This document shows positions 1 through 6,836 of a stretch of DNA of 64,000 bases, piece after piece (the first letter of the stretch is position 1; every line of letters begins with the position of its first letter). Source of the DNA: UBA1660 sp964462035 (GTDB lineage: Bacteria > Myxococcota_A > Polyangia > Polyangiales > Houyiibacteriaceae); contig CAYXAP010000026.1 of assembly GCA_964462035.1 (NCBI GenBank), forward strand, positions 49,818 through 113,817, in the 5' to 3' direction. The notes beneath the pieces were generated by a model. The model was not told the origin of the DNA. It ran no database searches and saw nothing but the letters and a program-made list of their open reading frames with translations. The position numbers were made by a program, and so were the translations under genes.

Positions 1-175
1 AGCCGCTCATGGACCCCAGCATGCATCGGGTCTCCGCCCTCCGCGACCCCACGCGGCCGCGTTGTCCCACGACGGTGACATTCCAGCGGTACGGCGTCCG
101 GGAGGATGACGGCCGCCTGCGTCGGGAGCGCGACGCGCTCGGTCGTTTGCTCTGCGCTCCCGACCGGGTGAGCTC
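1..175. other. Left-edge stretch with no assignable gene
   Basis: GC-rich sequence downstream of the minus-strand LysR gene. Open frames here look like chance frames of GC-rich DNA and none has a convincing protein character. No hairpin, repeat or promoter stood out. Confidence 0.4.
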
Positions 176-1057
176 TCAGCCGGGGAGCGTCGCCGCGAGG
201 TGCCGGGCGTTGGCCTCGAGCTCACGCCAGACCGCCGCCACCGCCGGCACCCGCCGCAGGGTCCGCGGAGCCACCAGGTAGACATCCACCGGGGGTGACT
301 TGGGCGCGTCGCCGGGCCAGACCTCGACCCCCGACACGAACGCCACCATCGCTCGTGTCAGCAACGCGCAGCCGATGCCTGCCCGCACGGCCTCGATCTG
401 AGCCATGTGGCTCGTCGTCCGCATCACCGGTTCCCGGCCGGTCAGCTTTCGAACGTACGCTCCGTCGACGGACTCGCCCGACGGTAGGTCGAGCGTCACG
501 AAGGGGAGCTCGGCGGCGTTCGACACCTCCGCGAAGCGCTCCGGGCGACCCAGGATGGCGGTCGGGAGCTGCGCGACCCGCTTCTCCACGAGGTCGCCGT
601 CGCGGGTACGAAAGAAGCGCACCGCGATGTCCGCCTCTCGTCGCGTGAGATCGGCCGGACGCTCCCCCAGAACGAGATCGACGTCGAGCTCCGGATGACG
701 CTCGCGGAGCACCGGGAGCACGGTCGGCACCAGCACGTGCACCGCGAAGGACTCGGTGGTCGCGAGACGGATGCGGCCCGCCACCCCCTCCTGCTGGGCG
801 CGGACGACGTCCCAGCAAGCGAGCGCCGCCGCCTCCACGGCGGGGGCGCGCTCCGCGAGGGCGCGACCCAACGCGGTCGAGACGGGGCCCCGCGCCGTCC
901 GATCGAAGAGGACGCCGCCGAGCGCCTCCTCGAGCGCGGCGATGCGGCGGCTCACGGTCGACTGCTTCACCCCGAGCGCACGGGCGGCACCGCTGAACGA
1001 GCGCTCGCGCGCCACCGCGATGAACACCCTCAGATCATCCCAACGAGGCTCGGACAC
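176..1057 (-). CDS. LysR-family transcriptional regulator
   Basis: A 293-residue protein of the usual LysR length. Residues about 5-64 form the winged helix-turn-helix, including the typical run SFSGAARALGVKQSTVSRRI, and the rest is the periplasmic-binding-protein-like effector domain. It reads divergently from the flavodoxin-fold oxidoreductase at 1143. In this family that arrangement normally means the regulator controls the divergent gene and itself from the shared intergenic region, which here contains a perfect inverted repeat (1070-1087). The ATG at 1057 places the helix-turn-helix at the expected distance from the N-terminus. The effector cannot be read from sequence. Confidence 0.93.
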   Translation of the reverse strand: MSEPRWDDLRVFIAVARERSFSGAARALGVKQSTVSRRIAALEEALGGVLFDRTARGPVSTALGRALAERAPAVEAAALACWDVVRAQQEGVAGRIRLATTESFAVHVLVPTVLPVLRERHPELDVDLVLGERPADLTRREADIAVRFFRTRDGDLVEKRVAQLPTAILGRPERFAEVSNAAELPFVTLDLPSGESVDGAYVRKLTGREPVMRTTSHMAQIEAVRAGIGCALLTRAMVAFVSGVEVWPGDAPKSPPVDVYLVAPRTLRRVPAVAAVWRELEANARHLAATLPG

Positions 1058-1069
1058 GGAGCGACTGTG

Positions 1070-1087
1070 CCATGCATTCCTGCATGG
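1070..1087. promoter_or_regulatory. Inverted repeat, candidate LysR operator
   Basis: CCATGCA-TTCC-TGCATGG is a perfect 7-bp inverted repeat with a 4-base spacer. It lies 12 bases before the LysR start and about 55 bases before the divergent oxidoreductase start. LysR regulators bind dyads in exactly this kind of shared intergenic space, although the arms do not match the minimal T-N11-A pattern well. Position and symmetry are seen; the binding role is inferred. Confidence 0.5.
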
Positions 1088-1142
1088 GCGCCATGCTGAT
1101 TATCGGATACCCATCCAGCGCTGGCGGGGGCATCTCTGGAGC

Positions 1143-1763
1143 ATGCAACGCATCCTCCTGGTGATTGGCCATCCCGACTCCGGCCGCTACACCCACGCCC
1201 TCGCCGAGCGCTACGCCACCGGGGCTCGCGCCGCGGGCGCCGACGTCGAAGTGCTCGACCTCGCTTCGCTCGCCTTCGATCCGAACCTCCGCACCGGCGA
1301 CGAACCCCTGGAGCCGGACCTCGAGCGCGCGTCCCGATCGATCCTCGCGGCCCACCACCTCGCCTTCTTCTTCCCGATGTGGTGGGCGGGGCCGCCCGCG
1401 CTCCTGAAGGGGTTCGTCGACCGCGTCTTCCTGCCCGACTTCGCGTATCGCTACCCACCCGGCAGCTCGATCCCCGAAGGGCTCCTCCGTGGGCGCTCGG
1501 CCCGAGTCGTCGTCACCATGGACTCGCCCGGTTGGTACTACCGACTGGCGCGTCGTCGGGCGCTCCACCATGCGTTCTCCGGCGGGACGCTGAAGTTCTG
1601 CGGCATCGGGCCAATCCGCGAAACGACGGTCACGTCGCTCCACGCCCTCGCGGAACCCAAGCGGCTCCGCTGGCTCGAACGGCTGGAGGTCCAGGGCCGA
1701 CGCGACGCGCGCCGGCTCGCGCCGCGTGACAGCAGACGCTTCCTCAACGCCCCCGCGGAGTGA
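1143..1763 (+). CDS. NAD(P)H-dependent oxidoreductase, flavodoxin-like fold (MdaB/KefF/NQO-like)
   Basis: A 206-residue protein starting MQRILLVIGHPD, the usual first strand and FMN phosphate loop of flavodoxin-like quinone reductases. The segment FPMWWAGPPALLKGFVDRVF (about residues 80-99) is the hallmark of this family, placing the active-site aromatic residues and the dimer helix. It likely uses NAD(P)H and FMN to reduce quinones or nitro- or azo-compounds by two electrons in the cytosol. The frame is open far upstream, but the ATG at 1143 gives the family N-terminus and leaves a normal divergent intergenic region with the LysR gene. The last 20 bases overlap the 3' end of the convergent DoxX-like gene. 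Confidence 0.88.
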   Translation: MQRILLVIGHPDSGRYTHALAERYATGARAAGADVEVLDLASLAFDPNLRTGDEPLEPDLERASRSILAAHHLAFFFPMWWAGPPALLKGFVDRVFLPDFAYRYPPGSSIPEGLLRGRSARVVVTMDSPGWYYRLARRRALHHAFSGGTLKFCGIGPIRETTVTSLHALAEPKRLRWLERLEVQGRRDARRLAPRDSRRFLNAPAE

Positions 1764-2094
1764 GCGCGGGCCAGCGGAGGGCATGCAGCAGCGCCATCGC
1801 GGGAAAGAGCAAGGACACGGCGCCGAAGGCGATCATCCCGTTCCCGAAGAGCACCCCGGTCGCCAGCACGAAGGTCAGCGCCATCCACCAGCCGCCGACT
1901 CGCGTGGTTTTGGGCGCGACGAGGAGCACGGCGCCGACGAGCTGCACCACCCCGAACGCGATCGTTCCTCCGTCCGGCACGCCGACCGCACGGAAGATGC
2001 GCATCTCGTCCTCCATCCGCGCCAGCTTCACCATCCCGGTCGCGAACGAGAGCAGCGTGAGCAGCACGCGATTGACCCAGAGCGCGACCGTCAC
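1744..2094 (-). CDS. DoxX-like small membrane protein
   Basis: A 116-residue protein with about four hydrophobic segments (residues roughly 5-22, 44-62, 68-84 and 90-106). The motif TGMVKLAR in the first helix is typical of DoxX/DoxD-like integral membrane proteins. It starts with GTG, and the stop TGA of the SnoaL-like gene is embedded in that start (GTGA), so the two are translationally coupled. The exact role of such DoxX-like proteins is unsettled; some are linked to respiratory or redox stress. The 3' end overlaps the convergent oxidoreductase by 20 bases. Confidence 0.75.
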   Translation of the reverse strand: MTVALWVNRVLLTLLSFATGMVKLARMEDEMRIFRAVGVPDGGTIAFGVVQLVGAVLLVAPKTTRVGGWWMALTFVLATGVLFGNGMIAFGAVSLLFPAMALLHALRWPALTPRGR

Positions 2095-2447
2095 GCGAAG
2101 CGAACCTCGAGCCGGACGATGCGCCCACCTCGGACGGTGCAGACATCCACCCCGCGCACCGGCGCCTCGAAGTCGGGAGAGGTGCAAACCCACTCGCTCC
2201 GCACCACGTCGCCATCGACATCGATTCGGCTGACGGTGAGCTCGAGGTCGCGCGGTGTGTGCTCCCATCCACCGCGGAGGCAAGCCTCGATCGCGGCGCG
2301 GCCTTCGTGAGTCCGCTCGGCACCGCTGAAGGGCTCGACGTAGACGGCGTCGTCGGCGAAGAGCGCGAAGAGCGCATCGGCTGCCGCCGGTCCGGCTTTC
2401 ATCGCCTCGAAGTAGGACTGGACGACCTCGGTGGGGTTCTGACTCAT
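2091..2447 (-). CDS. SnoaL-like / NTF2-fold protein
   Basis: A 118-residue protein with the NTF2-like cone-fold pattern: an N-terminal helix (TEVVQSYFEAMKAG), then FADDAVYVEPFSGAERTHEG, then strands ending in GGRIVRLEVRF. Family members are small isomerases, hydratases or ligand-binding proteins, so the substrate cannot be named. The ATG at 2447 is chosen because the family N-terminus begins just there, although the frame stays open upstream. It is the first gene of a coupled pair with the DoxX-like protein, and its start lies 51 bases from the divergent LuxR-type gene. Confidence 0.78.
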   Translation of the reverse strand: MSQNPTEVVQSYFEAMKAGPAAADALFALFADDAVYVEPFSGAERTHEGRAAIEACLRGGWEHTPRDLELTVSRIDVDGDVVRSEWVCTSPDFEAPVRGVDVCTVRGGRIVRLEVRFA

Positions 2448-2482
2448 GACGCCGACGGTAGGTGGCGACCCTGGCACCGACA

Positions 2483-2500
2483 ATCCATCCTTCGATGGAT
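2483..2500. promoter_or_regulatory. 18-bp inverted repeat covering the start of the LuxR-type gene
   Basis: ATCCATC-CTTC-GATGGAT is a perfect 7-bp inverted repeat with a 4-base loop. The A and T of the LuxR-type start codon (ATG at 2499) are its last two bases. It also lies 36 bases upstream of the divergent SnoaL-like start. It could be an operator for the regulator it overlaps, or an mRNA hairpin that hides the start codon. Confidence 0.45.
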
Positions 2501-2906
2501 GCGACCCTCACCGGAGGCGCTCGAGGAGCTCCGCGCCGCGCTCGCTGCGATACGGGAGCAGCAAGGCGTCGACGTGCCTCGGGCGGCCATCGCTCGGCTC
2601 GGCTCGCTGCTCCCCGAGGGAGTCGGCATGACGGTGGACTTCGACGCCGCCGCCCACCTCGGGCACCCGATGGTGGTGCTGCGGCCGGTCGACGGCCCCG
2701 CGGACGCGATCTTCGACGTGCTCACCCCTCGGGAACGCGAAGTGGCCGGGCTCGTGGCCGCAGGCCTCCGAAACAAGGACATCGCCTTGGCCCTCGGCAT
2801 CCGCCTCGCGACGGTGAAGGACCACGTCCACCACATCCTCACCAAGACGGAGCTCGACGGACGGGCCGCAGTCGCGGCCGCGTGGGTGCGGCTCGAGGGC
2901 CGCTGA
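2499..2906 (+). CDS. LuxR-type helix-turn-helix transcriptional regulator
   Basis: A 135-residue protein. The C-terminal half (about residues 73-132) is a clear LuxR-type helix-turn-helix, with LTPREREVAGLVAAGLRNKD and the recognition-helix region IRLATVKDHVHHI. The first 70 residues are too short for a receiver or GAF domain and look like a truncated sensor part. The ATG at 2499 is preferred because residues from there are protein-like and the upstream frame runs antisense into the SnoaL-like gene. A dyad overlaps the start. Divergence from the SnoaL/DoxX pair suggests local control of that pair. The stop abuts the stop of the convergent acidic protein. Confidence 0.82.
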   Translation: MRPSPEALEELRAALAAIREQQGVDVPRAAIARLGSLLPEGVGMTVDFDAAAHLGHPMVVLRPVDGPADAIFDVLTPREREVAGLVAAGLRNKDIALALGIRLATVKDHVHHILTKTELDGRAAVAAAWVRLEGR

Positions 2907-3443
2907 CTACTTGGTGACGAAGGCGACCACGACCGCGGCCGCCAGCAGGAGCAGGATCACTCCGACGAAGACGAGTCCGCCGCTGGTGTTCACCTCGGTC
3001 GGCTCGGCGGGCGTCCCTTCGTCTTCGGCGACGTGCTCGCCCGCGGCCTTGGCGCGCTCACGCTTGCGACGCTCGATGCGGCGACGGCGACGCTCCGCAC
3101 GACGCTCGGCGGGGGAGAGATCGTCGAGGTTCTTCTTCGCCGCGACCGGGGCCTCGTCGTCGTCCGAGTCGTCGTCGTCGTCGTCGTCCGAGTCGTCGTC
3201 CGAGTCGTCGTCCGAGTCGTCGTCGTCGTCCGAGTCGTCGTCGTCCGAGTCATCCTCGTCGTCCGAGTCGTCGTCGCTCGAGTCTTCGGCGCCTTCGGAC
3301 TCTTCGGATTCCTCCTCCGAGGACTCTTCCTCTTCGGTTTCTTCCTCGTCCTCGGCCTTGGCGGCCTCGATCTCGGCCTTCTTCGCGTCGGGGTCGACAC
3401 GCTTGACCTTGCGCTTGCTCTTCTTGCTCTTCCCCTTGGCCAT
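2907..3443 (-). CDS. Asp/Ser-repeat protein with C-terminal membrane anchor
   Basis: A 178-residue protein of unusual composition. A Lys/Arg-rich N-terminus (MAKGKSKKSKRKVKR) is followed by a long Glu/Asp/Ser tract built of SDD/DDSDD repeats (about residues 50-100). Then come an Arg-rich segment (RRAERRRRRIERRKRERAK, about 114-132) and one transmembrane helix at the very C-terminus (about 155-175). It resembles tail-anchored proteins with an intrinsically disordered, highly charged cytoplasmic part. I do not recognise a named family. The acidic and basic blocks could fold back on each other or bind nucleic acid, metal or ribosomes, but nothing in the sequence decides this. Confidence 0.7.
   Translation of the reverse strand: MAKGKSKKSKRKVKRVDPDAKKAEIEAAKAEDEEETEEEESSEEESEESEGAEDSSDDDSDDEDDSDDDDSDDDDDSDDDSDDDSDDDDDDDSDDDEAPVAAKKNLDDLSPAERRAERRRRRIERRKRERAKAAGEHVAEDEGTPAEPTEVNTSGGLVFVGVILLLLAAAVVVAFVTK
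3150..3290. repeat. Trinucleotide-like tandem repeat coding for Ser/Asp
   Basis: A run of TCG/TCC/AGT-type triplets that on the minus strand encodes the SDD/DDSDD tract of the acidic membrane protein. Such in-frame triplet arrays can change copy number between strains without a frameshift. Confidence 0.7.
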
Positions 3444-3750
3444 CGGCCGTCCCTAGCACGCGACCGCCCGAAAGGCACCCATTGGCCGGAGCGGAGGCGC
3501 GACGGGCGCGTCCCCGAATGCTCCAGGGCGACGCGGCCGCCCGGTCATCGGCGCGCGCGAAACGAAACCCCCGACTCCGTCCAGTGGCCAATGCTGGCAT
3601 ACTATGACCAATATGGCAGACGCATTCGTCATATTTGGGCCCGTTCATTCGCGACGGCTGACGATCTTCACGTGAAGATCCGGGCGCCTCGATACGCATC
3701 TTTTCGGCCGGCCAGAGGCTCGATGGCCTCCATTTCGTAGGGTGGGAACG
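3444..3750. other. Divergent intergenic region with several dyads
   Basis: A 307-base region without a gene, between the acidic protein (minus) and the next plus-strand gene. The part from about 3583 to 3680 is more AT-rich than its surroundings and holds short inverted repeats: an interrupted dyad with AATAT/ATATT ends at 3610-3635, and a perfect palindrome at 3663-3680. It probably carries promoters for both flanking genes, but I could not pick a convincing -35/-10 pair. Confidence 0.4.
3663..3680. promoter_or_regulatory. Perfect 18-bp palindrome
   Basis: GATCTTCAC-GTGAAGATC is perfectly self-complementary with no spacer, and lies about 70 bases upstream of the ATG at 3751. The shape suits a homodimeric repressor or activator site. 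No regulator gene lies directly next to it, so the protein that binds it is unknown. Confidence 0.45.
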
Positions 3751-4410
3751 ATGAAGATCGTCGTCCTCACGCTGATCATGCTGCTCATGGCAGGCTTCGC
3801 CGCGCTCCCGATCTACTTCCTGTGGGTCCTGCCCAGACGCCGGTCGCAGGGCTGGCTCGAGTCGGCTGCCAAACTCGCCCTGCAGGTGGAGCCGCCGCCC
3901 TCGCCGCACCATCCGGTCTTCCTGGGCCGGATGTACGGGGTTCGCGATGGGTTCGAAGTCCACTGCCAGGTCCGATCGGTGGGTCACGGTGAGTCCCGCA
4001 CTTTCTACACCAAGGTGATGGTGGAGCTGCCGCGCCCTCTCGAGGCGCACCTGTCCGTCCGGCCGGTCGGGCGACTCGGTCGGATGTGGAACACCGTGAG
4101 TGGCGAGAGCGACATCCAGCTCGGCGACCCGATCATCGATCCCGCCTACTCGATCGAGGGCCTCGACGACCGAGTGATGCTGCTCCTCGCCCAGTCGGAG
4201 GTGGCCGAGGCGCTCCGGCAGCATGCCCGGGCCCCGCTGGGGCTGCGGCTCAGCGACCATCGTGTGGGGTTCGAAGGCCGTGGCCTCCACCTCGACCCGT
4301 CGACGCTCGGTTCCGCGATCGCCCACGGGATCGACATCGCCAATCGACTGCTCCGGGCCCAGGTCGAAGCGCAGCGCTCTCCGCGCTGGCAGGCGATGGC
4401 CTTCTCCTGA
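3751..4410 (+). CDS. Unknown membrane-anchored protein
   Basis: A 219-residue protein with one N-terminal transmembrane segment (about residues 4-26, KIVVLTLIMLLMAGFAALPI), followed by a soluble domain with alternating strands and a C-terminal helix. The topology suggests an anchored domain. I do not recognise a family. The ATG at 3751 is preferred over an in-frame GTG nine bases earlier because a purine-rich AGGGTGGGA element sits at suitable spacing from the ATG. No operon partner is obvious; the next gene begins about 60 bases later. Confidence 0.65.
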   Translation: MKIVVLTLIMLLMAGFAALPIYFLWVLPRRRSQGWLESAAKLALQVEPPPSPHHPVFLGRMYGVRDGFEVHCQVRSVGHGESRTFYTKVMVELPRPLEAHLSVRPVGRLGRMWNTVSGESDIQLGDPIIDPAYSIEGLDDRVMLLLAQSEVAEALRQHARAPLGLRLSDHRVGFEGRGLHLDPSTLGSAIAHGIDIANRLLRAQVEAQRSPRWQAMAFS

Positions 4411-4471
4411 TTGCGGGGCGCCGGGAGCGGAAGCGCACAGAACCGGAAGCTCGGCCGACGTACACAGGGGC

Positions 4472-4876
4472 ATGGCCAGAGCCATCGATCCCCCCTCCCT
4501 CGCCCCGCCCAAGGGCTACGCCAACGGCCTGCTCATGGAGCCGGGCCAGATCCTCTTCGTCGCCGGTCAGATCGGCTGGGACCGCGAGTCGAAGCTGGTC
4601 TCGGACCAGCTCACACCGCAGTTCGAGCAGGCCCTTCGCAACGTCGTCGACGTGGTCGAAGCCGCCGGCGGAACCCCCGAGCACATCGGTCGCTTCACCA
4701 TCTTCGTGACCGACAAGAAGCGCTACCTGGCCGAGACGAAGGCCATCGGCGGTGTCTACCGAACGCTGATGGGCAAGCACTACCCGGCGATGGCGCTCGT
4801 CGAGGTCGCCGACCTCCTCGAGGACGGGGCTCTGGTAGAGATCGAGGCCACCGCAGTGATCCCGAGGCCCGCATGA
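4472..4876 (+). CDS. RidA-family (YjgF/YER057c/UK114) protein
   Basis: A 134-residue protein with the RidA trimer fold signature: FVAGQIGWD near residues 29-37, a helix FEQALRNVVDVVEAAGG, and the C-terminal strand LVEIEATAVIP. Canonical RidA deaminates enamines/imines such as 2-aminoacrylate using an Arg in a PARS-like motif. At that place this protein reads YPAMALVEV, so the key Arg appears to be missing. It should therefore be a non-canonical Rid subfamily member, perhaps acting on a pathway-specific intermediate. Its stop is embedded in the start of the next gene (ATGA), which couples it to the crotonase and acyl-CoA dehydrogenase. Confidence 0.87.
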   Translation: MARAIDPPSLAPPKGYANGLLMEPGQILFVAGQIGWDRESKLVSDQLTPQFEQALRNVVDVVEAAGGTPEHIGRFTIFVTDKKRYLAETKAIGGVYRTLMGKHYPAMALVEVADLLEDGALVEIEATAVIPRPA

Positions 4877-5676
4877 CCGACGCACCCGACACCAAGTCCT
4901 TCCGCAGCTCGCTCGACGAGAGCGGCGTCCTGACCCTCACCCTCGACCGGCCCAAGCGCATCAACGCGCTCACCTTCGAGGTCTATGGGGAGCTCCGGGA
5001 CACCTTCCGCGACCTGAAGGAGACGTACCCCGCCGTCCGCGCCATCGTCCTCAACGGCGAAGGGCCCCGCGGCTTCTGCTCGGGCGGCGACGTCAACGAC
5101 ATCATCGCCCAGCTCTTCGACCGCGACATGGCGGGCCTGCTCGAGTTCACGCGCATGACCGGCGCGCTGGTCCACGCCATCCGCACCACGCGACCGCCGG
5201 TCGTCGCGGCGCTCCACGGCGTCTGCTGCGGCGCGGGCGCGGTCATCGCCGCCGCCTGCGACGTGCGCTTCGCGGCGCCCGACACGCGCATGGCCTACCT
5301 CTTCCCGCAGGTCGGGCTCAGCGGCGCGGACATGGGCGCCGCCTATCTGTTGCCGCGCATCGTCGGCCTCGGCCGCGCGAGCGAGCTGCTCTACGGCGGC
5401 GAGTTCGTGAACGCCGAAGAGGCGCACCGCATCGGCCTGGTCAACCGCATCTGCGAGGACGTCCAGGCCGAGGCGCTCGCCTTCGCCACCAAGCTCGCCA
5501 AGGGCCCCGCGTTCGCTCACGCGATGACCAAGCGGATGCTCGAGTACGAAGGCCACTGCGACTTCACGACCGGCATCGAGGCCGAAGCCCAGGCCCAGGC
5601 CATCTGCATGGAGCACCCGGACTTCCTGGAAGCGCACGAAGCCTGGAAGGAGAAGCGGGAGCCCCGCTTCCGATGA
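4873..5676 (+). CDS. Enoyl-CoA hydratase/isomerase (crotonase) family protein
   Basis: A 267-residue crotonase-fold protein. The oxyanion-hole segments are visible (CSGGDVNDI and the CCGAGAVIAAACD region). By eye alignment the two catalytic Glu positions of classical enoyl-CoA hydratase are replaced: the Glu of GGGCE is Val in GAGAV, and the Glu of PEVGLG is Gln in PQVGLS. It is thus unlikely to be a simple hydratase. The stretch LSGADMGAAYLLPRIVG recalls, from memory, crotonases found in aminobenzoyl-CoA or salicylyl-CoA degradation clusters, which also carry RidA and acyl-CoA dehydrogenase genes. ATGA overlaps on both sides couple it to its neighbours. Confidence 0.88.
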   Translation: MTDAPDTKSFRSSLDESGVLTLTLDRPKRINALTFEVYGELRDTFRDLKETYPAVRAIVLNGEGPRGFCSGGDVNDIIAQLFDRDMAGLLEFTRMTGALVHAIRTTRPPVVAALHGVCCGAGAVIAAACDVRFAAPDTRMAYLFPQVGLSGADMGAAYLLPRIVGLGRASELLYGGEFVNAEEAHRIGLVNRICEDVQAEALAFATKLAKGPAFAHAMTKRMLEYEGHCDFTTGIEAEAQAQAICMEHPDFLEAHEAWKEKREPRFR

Positions 5677-6836
5677 GCGGCTATCCCGAGGCAGCGTTCC
5701 TGGGCCTCCCCGCGGACGTGCTCACCCACGGCTGGGAGGCGACCGGTGCCGAAGCGGAGGCGCTCGAGGCGATCGAGCACGACGCGCCGAATCCCGGCGC
5801 CGCGCTCCGGCTGATGGTCACCCACCTGGGCAACCAGGGCGTCCTGAAGCTCGTCACCGACGCGGCCCTGGGCGGACGCTTCGAGCAGACGAGCTTTCGC
5901 GCGATCGCGCTCGGTCGCGAACGCCTCGGGCGGGTGTCCCCGCTCGCCGACCTCGCGCTCACCATGCAGGGCCTCGGGTCGTTCCCGATCACCATCGCCG
6001 CTCGGAAGTACGATCAGCCCAACGCCGCGGAGCTGCTCGCGCCGATCGTCCATGGCGACAAGGTCGCTGCCTTCGCGCTCACCGAGCCGGAAGCCGGCAC
6101 CGACCTGAGCCGCATCGAGAGCACCGCGAGGCGCGACGGTGACGGCTACGTCCTCGACGGCGAGAAGGTCTACATCTCGAACGCGCCCATCGCCGACCGC
6201 TTCACCTACTTCGCGCGCACCGGCGACGACGGCCGGCTCTCCGCGTTCGTGGTCGACGCGACCGACGAGGGCGTCGAGGCGGAGCCCATGGACGTGCTCG
6301 GCGGCCACCCGATCGGGCGCCTCCGGCTGAAGGGCGTGCGCGTCGCGGATGAGCGACGGCTCGGCCCCGAAGGCAAGGGCATGGCGCTCGCGCTCGGCAC
6401 GCTCGGCTCCTTTCGCCCCACGGTCGGCGCCGCCGCCGTCGGCTTCGCCCAACGCGCGCTCGACGAAGCCATCGCCCACACGAAGTCACGCGAGCAATTC
6501 GGCGGACCGCTCGCCAAGCTCCCACAGGTCCAGGCGCGCATCGGCCGCATGGCCTGCGCCATCGACGGCGCGCGGCTCCTGGTCCAGCGCGCGGCCCATG
6601 CGATCGACGCCGGCGAGGACCGCGAGGCCGTGGCGTTCAAGGGCAGCATGGCGAAGTACGTCGCCACCGAAGCCGCGCAGCAGGTCGTCGACTCGGCGGT
6701 GCAGCTCCACGGCGGCCTCGGCGTCGAGGAGCGATCCGTCGTCGCGCGCCTCTACCAGGACGTCCGCTCGCTCCGGATCTACGAGGGCACCAACGACGTG
6801 CACGAGATCCTCATCGCGCGGGAGCTGCTCCGCTGA
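5673..6836 (+). CDS. Acyl-CoA dehydrogenase family protein
   Basis: A 387-residue FAD-dependent acyl-CoA dehydrogenase of normal family length. Landmarks are FALTEPEAGTDLSRIES (FAD/substrate contact, about residues 131-147), the C-terminal helical-domain segment QLHGGLGVEERSVVARLYQD, and SLRIYEGTNDVHEILIAREL. The Glu of YEGTND sits where short-chain enzymes keep the catalytic base. It would oxidise an acyl-CoA to an enoyl-CoA and pass electrons to ETF. The ATGA overlap with the crotonase gene and the CTGA overlap with the following gene place it in the middle of a four-gene coupled set. The substrate is not readable from the sequence. Confidence 0.93.
   Translation: MSGYPEAAFLGLPADVLTHGWEATGAEAEALEAIEHDAPNPGAALRLMVTHLGNQGVLKLVTDAALGGRFEQTSFRAIALGRERLGRVSPLADLALTMQGLGSFPITIAARKYDQPNAAELLAPIVHGDKVAAFALTEPEAGTDLSRIESTARRDGDGYVLDGEKVYISNAPIADRFTYFARTGDDGRLSAFVVDATDEGVEAEPMDVLGGHPIGRLRLKGVRVADERRLGPEGKGMALALGTLGSFRPTVGAAAVGFAQRALDEAIAHTKSREQFGGPLAKLPQVQARIGRMACAIDGARLLVQRAAHAIDAGEDREAVAFKGSMAKYVATEAAQQVVDSAVQLHGGLGVEERSVVARLYQDVRSLRIYEGTNDVHEILIARELLR

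Noticed and set aside
1744..1763. Convergent overlap of two stops as a sign of a frameshift
   Set aside because: Both proteins end at normal family lengths, so the 20-base tail-to-tail overlap is ordinary compact packing.
3595..3630. TGGCA-containing sequence as a sigma-54 promoter for the gene at 3751
   Set aside because: There is a -24-like TGGCA but no TTGC at the required spacing.
3250..4512. A minus-strand frame of 420 codons opposite the unknown membrane-anchored protein
   Set aside because: No family features; the plus strand offers a membrane helix and a ribosome-binding element, and the frame collides with the acidic protein.
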